From Candidatus Kapaibacterium sp. (lineage in GTDB: Bacteria > Bacteroidota > Ignavibacteria > Kapaibacteriales > UBA4661), in the NCBI GenBank assembly GCA_025358765.1, contig JANYIG010000318.1, positions 1-42,252 on the forward strand: a stretch of 42,252 nt of DNA. The letters run 5' to 3'. The notes beneath the pieces are model-generated. The model was given only the letters and a program-made list of their open reading frames with translations. It made no database searches and was not told the DNA's origin. Below, in pieces: positions 1 through 9,462 of the stretch (its first letter is position 1; every line of letters starts with the position of its first letter). The translations under genes and the position numbers were made by a program.

Positions 1-120
1 CGCTCAATGAATGGTGGCGCGGAGCCACTTGCAACAAACACGGTTTTGGCGTGTGCGCTGGGATATGTGGTATTGCTTTCGGCAGCATCCTATCTTCTTG
101 TCAAACGGACTGATTTATAG
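1..120 (+). CDS. ABC-2 type transporter permease, C-terminal end (partial)
   Basis: The left edge is open in frame 1 for 39 codons and ends at a TAG at 118-120. The translated tail has one hydrophobic stretch (VLACALGYVVLLSAASYLLV) followed by a short charged end, KRTDL. That is the usual last membrane helix and cytoplasmic tail of ABC-2 type permeases. The next gene on the same strand is an ABC ATPase, which supports the reading, but too little is left for a firm family assignment. The 5' part lies outside the window. Confidence 0.5.
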   Translation, partial: RSMNGGAEPLATNTVLACALGYVVLLSAASYLLVKRTDL

Positions 121-134
121 CGATTTGTAAGCCT

Positions 135-257
135 CAATGTCTTTAAGTTAAGCCCCTCACCCAAACCCTCTCCCAGAGGGAGAGGGCTTCAAATCTTCCT
201 CCTTCTCCCTCTGGGAGAAGGTCGGGATGAGGGAAACTCCTTAACTTAATGCCATTG
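135..257. mobile_element. MITE-like palindromic element flanked by an 11-bp direct repeat
   Basis: The ends form an imperfect 18-bp inverted repeat (135-152 and 240-257, 16 of 18 matching; left arm CAATGTCTTTAAGTTAAG). The arms directly abut an identical 11-bp direct repeat, TTTGTAAGCCT, at 124-134 and 258-268, as a target-site duplication would. The interior is two GC-rich hairpins (CCCTCTCCC/GGGAGAGGG type). It has no coding capacity. A related core occurs at 18204-18303. The element lies between the permease stop and the ATPase start and could also affect the transcript there. Confidence 0.6.
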
Positions 258-320
258 TTTGTAAGCCTTCATTCCAACAATTCTCCAACTCAATTTTTTA
301 ACCTAACCACGCACGAAATT

Positions 321-1247
321 ATGTCTTCTATTATCGAAGTTTCAAACCTTAGTAAAACGTATCTCTCGCCGATTGGACGCTTAACAAAACGAGGCGCAAA
401 ACGAGCTGTGGATGGTATCTCCTTTGACGTACAGGCAGGGCAAGTGTTTGGCTTTTTGGGACCAAACGGAAGCGGTAAAACCACAACGATTGGGATGCTG
501 CTCAACATCATTAACCGCACTGGCGGCGACATTAGCCTTTTTGGGACGACAAACTTGGACGATGCCCGCAAGCGCATCGGTGCTACGCTCGAAACACCGA
601 ATTTTTATCCGTATTTGAGTGGTTACGATAATCTGAAAATTGTGGCAAGCATCAAGCGCTGCACAGAAGCTCGTGTTCAGGAGATGCTCGAAACCGTCAA
701 ACTTGCTGACCGCCAAAAAGATTCGTTCAAATCATATTCACTCGGCATGAAACAGCGTTTGTCGCTTGCTTCTGCGATGTTGGCTGACCCCGAACTCGTC
801 ATTCTCGACGAACCTGCAAACGGCTTAGACCCAGAGGGCATCCGCGAAATTCGTGAAATCATCCGTGACTTGGCACGGCAGGGCAAAACAGTTTTTCTTT
901 CAAGCCATCTACTTGATGAAGTGGAACACGTTTGTACGCACGTCGCGGTAATTAAAAAAGGCAAGGTTGTTGCACATGGTAGTGTGGCGGAATTAACCAG
1001 CCGAAATGCGTCTGTTTGCCTGCGCTCAGAGCATTTGGACACGTTGAAAGAAACGATTGCCCGCTATCCAAAAACAGAATCGGTCGAGATTCGCAAGGAC
1101 GGTCATGGCGTAAGTGTATATGCGGCTCTCGCGGATACAGATTTTGCTATGTTGAACAAATTCCTTGCTGAAAGCGGTGTGTACGTCTCGCATCTGGCAG
1201 AGCAGCGTCAAAGCCTTGAAGAAGTATTTTTGGAACTTACGCAATAA
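321..1247 (+). CDS. ABC transporter ATP-binding protein
   Basis: This is the cytoplasmic ATPase of an ABC-2 type exporter and presumably pairs with the permease whose end lies at 1-120. Counted from ATG 321 (308 aa), it has Walker A GPNGSGKT at about 47-54, the signature YSLGMKQRLSLA, Walker B LVILDEPANGLD and the switch histidine in LSSH. A C-terminal domain of about 90 residues follows, as in the BcrA/GldA-like subgroup. An in-frame ATG at 249 would add 24 residues encoded partly by the flanking repeat of the palindromic element. ATG 321, immediately before the conserved IIEVSNLSKTY start of the domain, is preferred. The substrate cannot be deduced. The next gene begins 22 bp downstream, probably in the same operon. 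Confidence 0.9.
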   Translation: MSSIIEVSNLSKTYLSPIGRLTKRGAKRAVDGISFDVQAGQVFGFLGPNGSGKTTTIGMLLNIINRTGGDISLFGTTNLDDARKRIGATLETPNFYPYLSGYDNLKIVASIKRCTEARVQEMLETVKLADRQKDSFKSYSLGMKQRLSLASAMLADPELVILDEPANGLDPEGIREIREIIRDLARQGKTVFLSSHLLDEVEHVCTHVAVIKKGKVVAHGSVAELTSRNASVCLRSEHLDTLKETIARYPKTESVEIRKDGHGVSVYAALADTDFAMLNKFLAESGVYVSHLAEQRQSLEEVFLELTQ

Positions 1248-1269
1248 GCTGTGTAGCGAGAGGTATGAA

Positions 1270-3381
1270 GTGAAAAAAATGCAGATACTCTGTCTGATTT
1301 GTCTGATGCTGTGTACCTTGCAGGGTGTTTGTTTGTCGCTCCATGCTCAAAACAATGTACGCGTGGCACCAGACAGCCTTGTGAAAACAACGGGCACGTG
1401 GATGCGGCTCTACGAGCAACGCTGGAGCTACCACGCGGGTGATAGTGGCGCGTATGCTCACCCAATGAAGGACGACAGTTCTTGGGAACAAGTGTTGACA
1501 ACGCTTGAGTCCGATGATTCTTCGCCTAAAACGGAGTGGACAGGGATTGGCTGGTTTCGTTTGCGTTTGGACGTTGATTCCGCGCTTGTGAGCAAACCCA
1601 TTGGATTCTTTATGATCCAACAGGGTGCTTCGGAGGTGTATTTGGATGGAACGTTGCTCTATCGTTTTGGTGCGGTTGCTGCCGATGCCGCTCACGAAAC
1701 CTTGTTTGTCTCACGAATGCCACACATTGTAATATTTCGATCTGCTGGCATCCACACGCTTGCCGTTCGCTATTCCAACCATTCCACCAAGTTTTTTCGG
1801 GATGCGAATCATTTTGCCGGTTTCAAAGCCTTTCTTTATGACGCAGAGCTGATGACGGCAGAGCGTATGGAAGACTTTAGGTGGTTTAAGTTCCAAGAAA
1901 CTCTGTTTCTGACGGTTAACGCCACGTTTGCATTTCTGCATTTATGTATTTTCGCTTTTTATCCGAGGTTGCGGATAAACTTGTTCTATGCCCTTGCAGT
2001 GCTGTGTTTCGGTGTGAGCATCATGTGTGGCTTTGAGCGAACATTTGTCAGTAATCCGATGCTCTTTGTACGCCTACATTGGTATTCGGTATGGCTGCAA
2101 ATTGCAACGTTTCTGCTGCTTGCCTTGTTTAGTTACTCCCTTGTTCACCGTCGAATACCTCGCCGATACTGGCTTCTGGTGGTGTTCGGTAGCGTTGTCG
2201 GTATGTATCAAACCTTGCCACATGGCGTAGAATCTGAAAACCTATTTATCCTGTGGATAGCGTTAATAACGGCGGAAATGGTTGGTGTTTCTTTATTCGC
2301 TTTTCGGCAGAAAGTATCGTTACAAAACCAAGAAGGCAAGTGGATTATTGCGGTAGGCGCGTGTTTTCCGTTGTTCACGTTTCTTTTTTTCGTCGTACCC
2401 CCGTATTTTCACATGCTTGAAAGGCAGCAAGCGCAGTTGGAGCAATTTCTTGGAATTGAGCCAATTTTATTTGCATTTTTGTGTTTTATCGCCTCTGTTT
2501 CGATTTACCTTGCCTACACCTTTGCCTCGACGAACAAAAGCCTTGAGCGTCGTTTGGCAGAAGTAGAAGAGCTTTCCGCCAGAACAGTAGAGCAAGAGCG
2601 CCTTGCAGCCGAGCGCGACGTGGAGCGGAAACTCCTTGAAGCCGATAACAATCGCAAAACCGCTGAACTTGAGGAAGCACGAACGCTTCAGCTTTCCATG
2701 TTGCCACGAACGCTGCCCGTACTTCCGGAACTTGATATTGCTGCCTATATGGAAACCGCAACGGAAGTTGGGGGCGATTATTACGATTTTTCAAGAGCAA
2801 GTGATGGCTCGCTCGTCGTAGCGGTGGGTGATGCAACAGGACACGGCACAAAAGCAGGCTACTTCGTTTCGACCACAAAAAGTTATTTCCAATCGAATGC
2901 AAAAGAGTGCGAAATGCCGGAGCTTGCAAGCCGCATATCGTCTGGGCTGGCGAATATGAATCTCCGTGGGATGTTCATGGCGCTCACACTCATCAAAATT
3001 ACGGGCAATACAGCATTGATTACTGCTGCTGGAATGCCGCCCGTGTTGATTCTCCGCGCCGATGGTAGCGTGGAAGAAATTTTGCTAAAATCCATGCCGC
3101 TCGGAGTGTTCCCGAACATCCGCCACGAACAGCGCAGTATCACGCTTGCAAGTGGCGATGCGATTATCGTGATGAGCGATGGCTTTCCAGAACGATTTAA
3201 CGAACAAAGCGAAATTTTGGGATATGAGACGGCAAAAGCCTTGTGTAACATTTCCGTAGCCAAATTGCCGGAACGGTCTGCTCAGGCAATTATTAATGAA
3301 CTCGTTCTTCAAAGCCGTCTTTGGGCTGGTATGGCTTCCCTTAACGATGATATGACGTTTGTTGTGCTTGCCATTCGGTAA
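1270..3381 (+). CDS. 7TM sensor with SpoIIE-type PP2C phosphatase output
   Basis: This is a membrane signalling protein predicted to dephosphorylate a serine/threonine-phosphorylated partner, such as an anti-sigma antagonist. From the start used here (703 aa) it has a Sec signal peptide ending near LSLHAQ and a periplasmic beta-rich domain to about 200 that resembles 7TMR-DISM extracellular modules. About seven membrane segments follow (205-420), then a coiled coil (about 420-480). A SpoIIE/PP2C domain runs from about 490 to the end, with the metal-binding motifs EVGGDYYDF (500-508) and GDATGHG (520-526). GTG 1270 is chosen because AGAGG lies 6 nt upstream and it gives a lysine-containing signal-peptide start (VKKMQIL); ATG 1279 is the alternative. 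The gene follows the ABC ATPase closely. No anti-sigma or STAS partner is in the window. Confidence 0.88.
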   Translation: MKKMQILCLICLMLCTLQGVCLSLHAQNNVRVAPDSLVKTTGTWMRLYEQRWSYHAGDSGAYAHPMKDDSSWEQVLTTLESDDSSPKTEWTGIGWFRLRLDVDSALVSKPIGFFMIQQGASEVYLDGTLLYRFGAVAADAAHETLFVSRMPHIVIFRSAGIHTLAVRYSNHSTKFFRDANHFAGFKAFLYDAELMTAERMEDFRWFKFQETLFLTVNATFAFLHLCIFAFYPRLRINLFYALAVLCFGVSIMCGFERTFVSNPMLFVRLHWYSVWLQIATFLLLALFSYSLVHRRIPRRYWLLVVFGSVVGMYQTLPHGVESENLFILWIALITAEMVGVSLFAFRQKVSLQNQEGKWIIAVGACFPLFTFLFFVVPPYFHMLERQQAQLEQFLGIEPILFAFLCFIASVSIYLAYTFASTNKSLERRLAEVEELSARTVEQERLAAERDVERKLLEADNNRKTAELEEARTLQLSMLPRTLPVLPELDIAAYMETATEVGGDYYDFSRASDGSLVVAVGDATGHGTKAGYFVSTTKSYFQSNAKECEMPELASRISSGLANMNLRGMFMALTLIKITGNTALITAAGMPPVLILRADGSVEEILLKSMPLGVFPNIRHEQRSITLASGDAIIVMSDGFPERFNEQSEILGYETAKALCNISVAKLPERSAQAIINELVLQSRLWAGMASLNDDMTFVVLAIR

Positions 3382-3404
3382 ACTCCCATCGAATACCTAA
3401 TCTT

Positions 3405-3436
3405 CTTGGCGTTCAAACTTCCATTGTGTATCTTTC
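3405..3436 (+). promoter_or_regulatory. candidate Bacteroidota-type promoter for the PAS kinase
   Basis: CTTG at 3405-3408 and TATCTTTC at 3429-3436 are separated by 20 nt. Each differs by one base from the TTTG / TAnnTTTG pattern of Bacteroidota housekeeping promoters. The kinase ATG follows 27 nt later. The match is imperfect and is offered only as a candidate. Confidence 0.3.
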
Positions 3437-3463
3437 CTGAAGTATTTTCCTCTAACAACGTGC

Positions 3464-6400
3464 ATGGCAATGACAGCGTCGCAAGATTTTTTTAGTAGCA
3501 TACCGAAGGCATTACGCCTGATAGTGACCGCGTTAGAACAAAGCGCCATTGCTACCGTGATTGCGGATGGCAGCAAAGGCGTTCAAGCGGACATCCAGCC
3601 AATTGTGTTCGTCAACCAAGCATTTTGTACCCTTGCCAATGTGAGGAGCGAGGACGTGATTGGCAAGAGGCTTGGCGACGTACAAATCTCCGATGCAACC
3701 ATTGTTTCAGAACCACTGTTCGGCGGACTTGACGAAAGCGGCAAAACAAGATGGTTTGTTTCTATGATTACTCCGATTACATCCTCATCATCACCCGAAG
3801 CTGCAACAGTCTTAGCAAACCCTTCTTTCGCAAGTCCTTCTTTTTATGATACTCTTCTTTCGGGATGCTCAAGGGATTTATTAGCGCTTGTGGATCGCAA
3901 TGAGACCGTATTGGCGTTCAACAACCAAATGGCAGACGCGGTATTAGTCGTTCGTGGGGTGCATTTGAAGCGTGGTGCGTTGCTTTCAGATTTTATCGCT
4001 CCGGTGTTATTGTTGAATGCCCGCAAATATTTTCAGCGAGCGCTTAGTGGTGAAGTTGTGCGGATTGAACAAGATTTTGTTGTAACTGGCGGCTCAGACC
4101 GTTGGTACACGGTGCAATACAGCCCTTCATTTGACGGAATGGGTGAGGTTTTTGGTGTGTGTATTGGTGCACACGACATCACCGAACAAAAACGTGCAGA
4201 GCAAGAACTTTTAGAGACCTATCGTATCTTTGAAGATTTTTACGAATATGCTCCTGTTGGCTATCACAGCCTGAACGCGGAGGGGTTTGTTATTCAGGTT
4301 AATGCTACGGAGTGCGAGATGTTTGGGCGTGAAAAACAAGCAATGGTCGGGCAGAATTTCCGAGAATTTGTTGCACCGACATCATTAGAAGAATTCGAGC
4401 GGCATTTGGCGTTTTTGGCGGAATACGGAGCGGGGCGTTGCGAGATAGCTTGTTTTCACGCTGATGGCACCCAATTTTGGGTGGAAACAATTGCTACTAT
4501 TCGCCGAAAGGACGGCGAACAATCTTCAACGTTCGAGACGCGCTCTGTGCTTCGTAATGTTACCGAACGCAAGCAATCGGAGGAAACGCTCCGAGCATCG
4601 GAAGCAAACCTGAGAACTCTTGTTGATAGTAGCTTGCTTTCAACGATTTTGCTCAACCGTGAAGGGCGTATTCTGATTGCCGACAAGAAGACCCATGATG
4701 AGGCATTGCAGCATTTTGGGCGCGAAATGAAACCCGGCAGCCGGATGATAGATTTTGTGTTACCATCAGGTTTGGAGGACTTTCAAACGTACTTTGGGCA
4801 AGCCTTGAGAGGCGAAACCGTTCGTTTTGAGCAACAGGTAGGCATTTCTCCTTACAAAGAGGTATGGCTTGATATATCGTATTTGCCTGTTATAGGTGAG
4901 GATGACGGCATTCGTGGCGTTATATTCCGCACAAACGATATTACTGAACGTAAAACCGCTGAACAAGCGCTCCGCGAAAGTGAAGCTCGCTTTCGTGATT
5001 TGATAGAAGGTTCAATCCAAGGTATTGTGATACACCGCGAGTTCCGCCCACTTTTTGCCAATGAAAAATTTGCGGAAATTTACGGTTTTGATTCTGTGGC
5101 AGAAGTCTTGGAGCTGCCAGATTTGCTGGCAATGATGCCACCACAATTGCTCTACGAAGCTCGCGACGTTTGGCATTTTTTAATGGGCGGTGCTGCCGAT
5201 GGCGTTATTTCTCGTGTGGGGAATTATCACAAAAACGGCTCGAAGATTTGGGTGGACATCATCCAGCACAAAGTGATGTGGGATGGTAAAATTGCAATGC
5301 AAGTAAGCGTTATTGATGTTACCAAACGCCACAAAGCAGAGCAGCTCGTTCTTAAAACACAGGCTGACCTCTACGAAGCACAGCGCATTGCTAAAATAGG
5401 CAGTTTTGAAACCGATCTCAAAACCCTTACATCCAAGTTTTCACCGATGCTGTATCAGATTGTAGGGTTGAACGACATGGCGGAAATCCCTCTCGAACAA
5501 TTCACCGTCCTTGTTCACCCTGAAGATAGACTAATGCTCATGGAAGCCGTGAAAAACGGTATGATGTCACGGGAGAGCTTTCAATGCGATTTTCGTGTTG
5601 TGCGTCCTAATGACACCGTAATATGGGTTTCGGGCAGCGCACGGATGCTGACTGATAATCGCAACATGCCGATAACAATGATTGGCACGATTCAGAACAT
5701 CACTGAGCGGAAAAAATCTGAGGAAGCATTGCGTGATACCAAAGAAGCCGCTGACAAGGCAAATCAGGCGAAATCAAGTTTTATTGCGAATGTTAGCCAC
5801 GAAATCCGTACGCCGATGAATGCTATTCTTGGTTTTACGGAACTCTTGCGTGAATACGTCCACGAGCCGCTTGGACAGGATTATCTTCGCTCGATTGTAA
5901 CCAGTGGTGCATTGTTGATAGATTTAATCAACGACGTACTCGATTTCTCGAAGATTGAAGCTGGTCGCATGAAACTTGTCTATCGTCCAATGGATGTGCG
6001 CCATCTTTTTGACGAGATGCAACTCATCTTTTTTGCACCCATCCGTGAAAAAGACTTACAATTTAGAATTGAGGTAGAATCAGGATTTCCGGCAATTCTC
6101 ATGCTCGACGAAGTACGATTACGACAAGTTCTTTTGAATCTTATCGGAAATGCTGTTAAATTTACGGAATTTGGCGTGGTAACATTGTCGGCGCGAACGC
6201 TTGTAATGGCTCCAATGGCGGAAGATTCCAACCAGCATTGTGTGGTGAGCATTGAAGTGAAGGATACTGGCATTGGTATTCCCCGTGAACAGCAAGAACT
6301 GATTTTCGAGGCGTTTCGGCAGCAAGACGGTCAAAGTACGCGCAAATACGGCGGTACGGGCTTAGGGCTAACCATTAGTCGGCGGTTGGCGGAAATGATG

Positions 6401-6883
6401 AACGGAACGCTTTCTGTGCAAAGTGAGATGGGCATAGGGTCTGTGTTCACGGTTGTGCTGCATGACGTTGCAATCATTGCTGAGACGACAGATTCACAAT
6501 TGTTGTCGTCAACAGCAGAAATGACGGGTAATGCCTTGATGGGGTTTGAGTTGACAGAAAGAATTGCGTTTCCGAAAGAGCTTTCCGCACAGACAAAACA
6601 ACAACAATCAGCATTGGCGCTCTTATTGCACGACGAAGCAATGCCACGCTGGACGGCAGTTGCAGAGGGCGGTTTTCAAACGAAAGAACTGATCCGCTTT
6701 GGCGAATATGTGACGCACATTGGGACGGAGTACGACATTGAGGCGTTTGTGCGTTATGGAGCGCTCATTACCGAACAGGCTCGAAATTTTGAGGTTCGCA
6801 AACTTGGGCTGTCACTCAAACGGTTTCCAAATCTCGTGAATGCGCTGACGGCATTGATGCCGGATGTCAATGTGATGGATTAA
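3464..6883 (+). CDS. multi-PAS sensor histidine kinase
   Basis: This is a cytoplasmic kinase of 1139 aa with no membrane segments. It carries about six PAS/PAC modules in series (roughly 20-100, 130-245, 252-370, 382-498, 508-625 and 640-750). Several end with the PAC hallmark ITERK or VTERK. They are followed by HisKA with SHEIRTP (phospho-acceptor H779) and HATPase_c with NAVKF, DTGIGIP and the YGGTGLGL lid. About 135 residues follow the ATPase (1004-1139), where a receiver domain would sit in many hybrid kinases. No receiver aspartate motif is seen there, and the tail is helical-looking and of unknown function. The next gene starts 57 bp downstream with a receiver domain, so the two proteins may work as a split hybrid relay. 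The signal sensed is unknown. Confidence 0.9.
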   Translation: MAMTASQDFFSSIPKALRLIVTALEQSAIATVIADGSKGVQADIQPIVFVNQAFCTLANVRSEDVIGKRLGDVQISDATIVSEPLFGGLDESGKTRWFVSMITPITSSSSPEAATVLANPSFASPSFYDTLLSGCSRDLLALVDRNETVLAFNNQMADAVLVVRGVHLKRGALLSDFIAPVLLLNARKYFQRALSGEVVRIEQDFVVTGGSDRWYTVQYSPSFDGMGEVFGVCIGAHDITEQKRAEQELLETYRIFEDFYEYAPVGYHSLNAEGFVIQVNATECEMFGREKQAMVGQNFREFVAPTSLEEFERHLAFLAEYGAGRCEIACFHADGTQFWVETIATIRRKDGEQSSTFETRSVLRNVTERKQSEETLRASEANLRTLVDSSLLSTILLNREGRILIADKKTHDEALQHFGREMKPGSRMIDFVLPSGLEDFQTYFGQALRGETVRFEQQVGISPYKEVWLDISYLPVIGEDDGIRGVIFRTNDITERKTAEQALRESEARFRDLIEGSIQGIVIHREFRPLFANEKFAEIYGFDSVAEVLELPDLLAMMPPQLLYEARDVWHFLMGGAADGVISRVGNYHKNGSKIWVDIIQHKVMWDGKIAMQVSVIDVTKRHKAEQLVLKTQADLYEAQRIAKIGSFETDLKTLTSKFSPMLYQIVGLNDMAEIPLEQFTVLVHPEDRLMLMEAVKNGMMSRESFQCDFRVVRPNDTVIWVSGSARMLTDNRNMPITMIGTIQNITERKKSEEALRDTKEAADKANQAKSSFIANVSHEIRTPMNAILGFTELLREYVHEPLGQDYLRSIVTSGALLIDLINDVLDFSKIEAGRMKLVYRPMDVRHLFDEMQLIFFAPIREKDLQFRIEVESGFPAILMLDEVRLRQVLLNLIGNAVKFTEFGVVTLSARTLVMAPMAEDSNQHCVVSIEVKDTGIGIPREQQELIFEAFRQQDGQSTRKYGGTGLGLTISRRLAEMMNGTLSVQSEMGIGSVFTVVLHDVAIIAETTDSQLLSSTAEMTGNALMGFELTERIAFPKELSAQTKQQQSALALLLHDEAMPRWTAVAEGGFQTKELIRFGEYVTHIGTEYDIEAFVRYGALITEQARNFEVRKLGLSLKRFPNLVNALTALMPDVNVMD

Positions 6884-6940
6884 ATCGGCAGAATACACTC
6901 TATTGAATCAGAACAGGTTTCATTTTTTGTAAAAACTTCT

Positions 6941-8074
6941 ATGGATGCACAAATAGGCAATCAGATTTTGATTGTGGATGATGTCCCAGAGAACTTGCAG
7001 GTGCTGGGGAGCATGTTGCAACGCAAGGGGTACGATGTCAATGTCGCTTCCAGTGGCATGGATGCCCTGACGCTTGTGGGCAAGCAGCCACCGGATTTGA
7101 TATTGCTGGATGTGGCAATGCCGCAGATGGACGGTTTTCAGGTATGCGAAACATTGAAAAATGGGGAGCTAACAAAAGATATTCCTGTGGTGTTTTTGAC
7201 AGCACATTCCGACAAAGAGCGCATCGTACGAGGTTTTCAAGTAGGTGGTGTGGATTATATTACCAAACCATTTCACGCAGCGGAGCTTCTGGCGCGTGTG
7301 CGGACACATTTGGAACTCAAATTCTCCCGTGAGCAGCTGTTGCATCGTAGCGAGCAGATGAAAGCGCTTAACGATGAGAAAAACGAACTGCTCGGTATTG
7401 TTGCCCACGACCTCAAAAATCCGCTCAATGGTATTCGTGGTATTGCAGAAGTGTTGATGAAAGATATGACGCTTACGCCGGAACAGACGCAAGAATTTTA
7501 CGGCAGTATTTATGATTCCTCCGAGAAGATGTTCACGCTTATCAAAAATTTGCTGAATGTGAATGCGATTGAGCGCGGGGGCATCAAGTTCGACATACAA
7601 CCGATTGCTCTTGCGGGGATTTTGGAGCATATCGTGAATGATTATCGCCAACGAGCACAGGCAAAAGAAATTACGCTCCATCTTGATAATCAATCCGTGA
7701 TGCCGATTGCTGACGAAACGGGGCTGGTACAAGTGTTGGACAACCTGATTTCCAATGCTATCAAATATTCGCCCAACGGAAAGAGTATTTTTATCAAAAC
7801 AGAAGTGACAACGGTGGATGAAACGCCACGAGTGCGTGTGGCGGTGCGCGATGAGGGACCCGGGTTTTCCGACGATGACAAAACCAAACTCTTCGGCAAA
7901 TTTGCCCGCCTCAGCGCCAAGCCAACGGGGGGCGAGCATTCAACAGGTTTGGGGCTTTCGATTGTAAAAAAAATGGTCGAAGCCATGAATGGTCAGGTCT
8001 GGTGTGAAAGTGAATTTGGCAAAGGTGCGACATTTATCGTCGAATTTCCAGAAGCGAACGAAGATGAATTTTGA
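6941..8074 (+). CDS. response regulator receiver-histidine kinase fusion
   Basis: This is a soluble 377-aa protein with an N-terminal receiver and a C-terminal kinase. The receiver (about 8-125) has the acidic pair in IVDD, phospho-acceptor D57 in LILLDVAMP and the conserved lysine in YITKPF. A short helical linker leads to HisKA with AHDLKNPL (H156) and HATPase_c with NAIKYSP, DEGPGF and GLGLSIVKK. This REC-HisKA layout is typical of intermediate phosphorelay proteins. The PAS kinase just upstream lacks its own receiver, so it is the likely phosphate donor (inference). No output DNA-binding domain is present. Confidence 0.9.
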   Translation: MDAQIGNQILIVDDVPENLQVLGSMLQRKGYDVNVASSGMDALTLVGKQPPDLILLDVAMPQMDGFQVCETLKNGELTKDIPVVFLTAHSDKERIVRGFQVGGVDYITKPFHAAELLARVRTHLELKFSREQLLHRSEQMKALNDEKNELLGIVAHDLKNPLNGIRGIAEVLMKDMTLTPEQTQEFYGSIYDSSEKMFTLIKNLLNVNAIERGGIKFDIQPIALAGILEHIVNDYRQRAQAKEITLHLDNQSVMPIADETGLVQVLDNLISNAIKYSPNGKSIFIKTEVTTVDETPRVRVAVRDEGPGFSDDDKTKLFGKFARLSAKPTGGEHSTGLGLSIVKKMVEAMNGQVWCESEFGKGATFIVEFPEANEDEF

Positions 8075-8118
8075 TGTTTTACCTCATTCGTCATTCCTAA
8101 TTTTTCATTCTTAACTTT

Positions 8119-8130
8119 CTTGAGTTCAAG
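8119..8130. promoter_or_regulatory. near-palindrome CTTGAGTTCAAG ahead of alaC
   Basis: This 12-bp site differs by one base from the perfect palindrome CTTGAATTCAAG found at 14383-14394 and 15275-15286. It ends 6 nt before the aminotransferase ATG. It could be a weak member of an operator family or chance. Confidence 0.25.
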
Positions 8131-8136
8131 TTCCAA

Positions 8137-9375
8137 ATGTTTCCAGAAATTGAATTTAATCGTATCAAGCGCCTGCCGCCGTATATTTTCGCGCAAATCA
8201 ACGACCTGAAGATGAGTGAACGTCATGCAGGGCGCGATATTATTGATTTGAGCATGGGAAATCCTGACGGCGATACGCCACAAGCAATTATTGATAAAGC
8301 CGTCGAAGTGTTTCAGCGCCCCAGAACCCACCGATACTCGGCTTCCAAAGGCATTTTTAAGCTCCGCGAAGCAATTGCACGTTGGTATGAACGGCGGTAC
8401 GGCGTGACGATAGACCCCGACACCGAAGCAATTGCGGCGATTGGTTCAAAAGACGGCTACGCGCATCTAACGCTTGCCATCACCGACCCAGGTGATTTGG
8501 CGGTGGTTCCTGACCCGAGCTACCCGATTCATGCGTACGGCGTGATTATTGCCGGCGGGAATGTTGTACGGGTGAAACTCTCTCCAAACGAAGATTTTTT
8601 TCAAAACCTTGTTCGCGCTATTCGTGAATCTACGCCGAAGCCGAAGTTTGTGGTTGTGAATTTTCCAAATAACCCCACAACGGCGACAGTTGATTTAGAG
8701 TTTTACAAAAAACTCGTTGCGCTCGCAAAGCAAGAACGGTTCTATGTTATCAGCGATATTGCGTACGCCGATATCTGTTTTGGCGACTTCAAAACGCCGT
8801 CCATCATGCAAGTGGAGGGAGCAAAGGACGTAGCGGTCGAGACGTTCACGCTCTCCAAAAGTTACAACATGGCGGGATGGAGAATGGGTTTTGTTGTGGG
8901 CAATCAACGACTGATTGGTGCGTTGGCAAAGATGAAAAGTTATTACGATTATGGCGTTCACACGGCGATTCAGGTTGCTGCCATCGAAGCGTTGAACAAT
9001 CATGACGACGATGTAGAAAAAATCCGTCAAATGTACGAAAGCCGCATGATTACTCTCGTAGATAGCTTTAACCGTGCAGGTTGGGTGATGGAACGACCAA
9101 AGGCTTCAATGTTTGTTTGGGCTCCAATCCCAGAGCAGTACAAGGAGATAGGTAGTTTCGAGTTTACGAAGCTGCTTATGACGGAAGCGCAGATTGCGGT
9201 GAGTCCGGGCATCGGTTTTGGTCCATATGGTGACGACCACGTTCGGATTGCCTTTATCGAAAACGAAGAACGCATTCGTCAGGCTGCAAAGAACGTAAAA
9301 GAGTTTTTCAAACGCGAACAGCTCGTACCAAATAGCGCAAGCAACAGCTATAGAAAAATTATTGAAAGCGTGTAA
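8137..9375 (+). CDS. alaC: AlaC-type alanine (glutamate-pyruvate) aminotransferase
   Basis: This is a PLP-dependent class I/II aminotransferase of 412 aa, the same length as Escherichia coli AlaC (YfdZ). It matches that protein nearly end to end as I remember it: RLPPYIF near the start, DLSMGNPDG, VPDPSYPIHAYG, PSIMQV, and the PLP lysine K241 in TLSKSYNMAGWR. AlaC makes alanine from pyruvate and glutamate. The related LL-diaminopimelate aminotransferase family is the main alternative, but the SMGNPDG and SPGIGFG segments and overall length favour AlaC. It has no signal peptide and is cytoplasmic. ATG 8137 begins the conserved region with little room for another start. It is followed by a tRNA gene with its own promoter, so it is probably monocistronic. 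Confidence 0.88.
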   Translation: MFPEIEFNRIKRLPPYIFAQINDLKMSERHAGRDIIDLSMGNPDGDTPQAIIDKAVEVFQRPRTHRYSASKGIFKLREAIARWYERRYGVTIDPDTEAIAAIGSKDGYAHLTLAITDPGDLAVVPDPSYPIHAYGVIIAGGNVVRVKLSPNEDFFQNLVRAIRESTPKPKFVVVNFPNNPTTATVDLEFYKKLVALAKQERFYVISDIAYADICFGDFKTPSIMQVEGAKDVAVETFTLSKSYNMAGWRMGFVVGNQRLIGALAKMKSYYDYGVHTAIQVAAIEALNNHDDDVEKIRQMYESRMITLVDSFNRAGWVMERPKASMFVWAPIPEQYKEIGSFEFTKLLMTEAQIAVSPGIGFGPYGDDHVRIAFIENEERIRQAAKNVKEFFKREQLVPNSASNSYRKIIESV

Positions 9376-9462
9376 GTATGATAGATGGTTGTTCTGCGAG
9401 CATCTTCTTGTAATAAAAGCGCTTTATTTTGGCGCTAAAAATACTGCTGATTGAAGAAAAAA

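Noticed and set aside
7169-7939. - strand frame of 256 codons
   Set aside because: Antisense to the receiver-kinase fusion; rich in H, C, R and F and without domain features.
9418-9436. Hairpin AGCGC/GCGCT after alaC as a terminator
   Set aside because: The stem is only five pairs and is followed by A residues, not a T tract, on the + strand.
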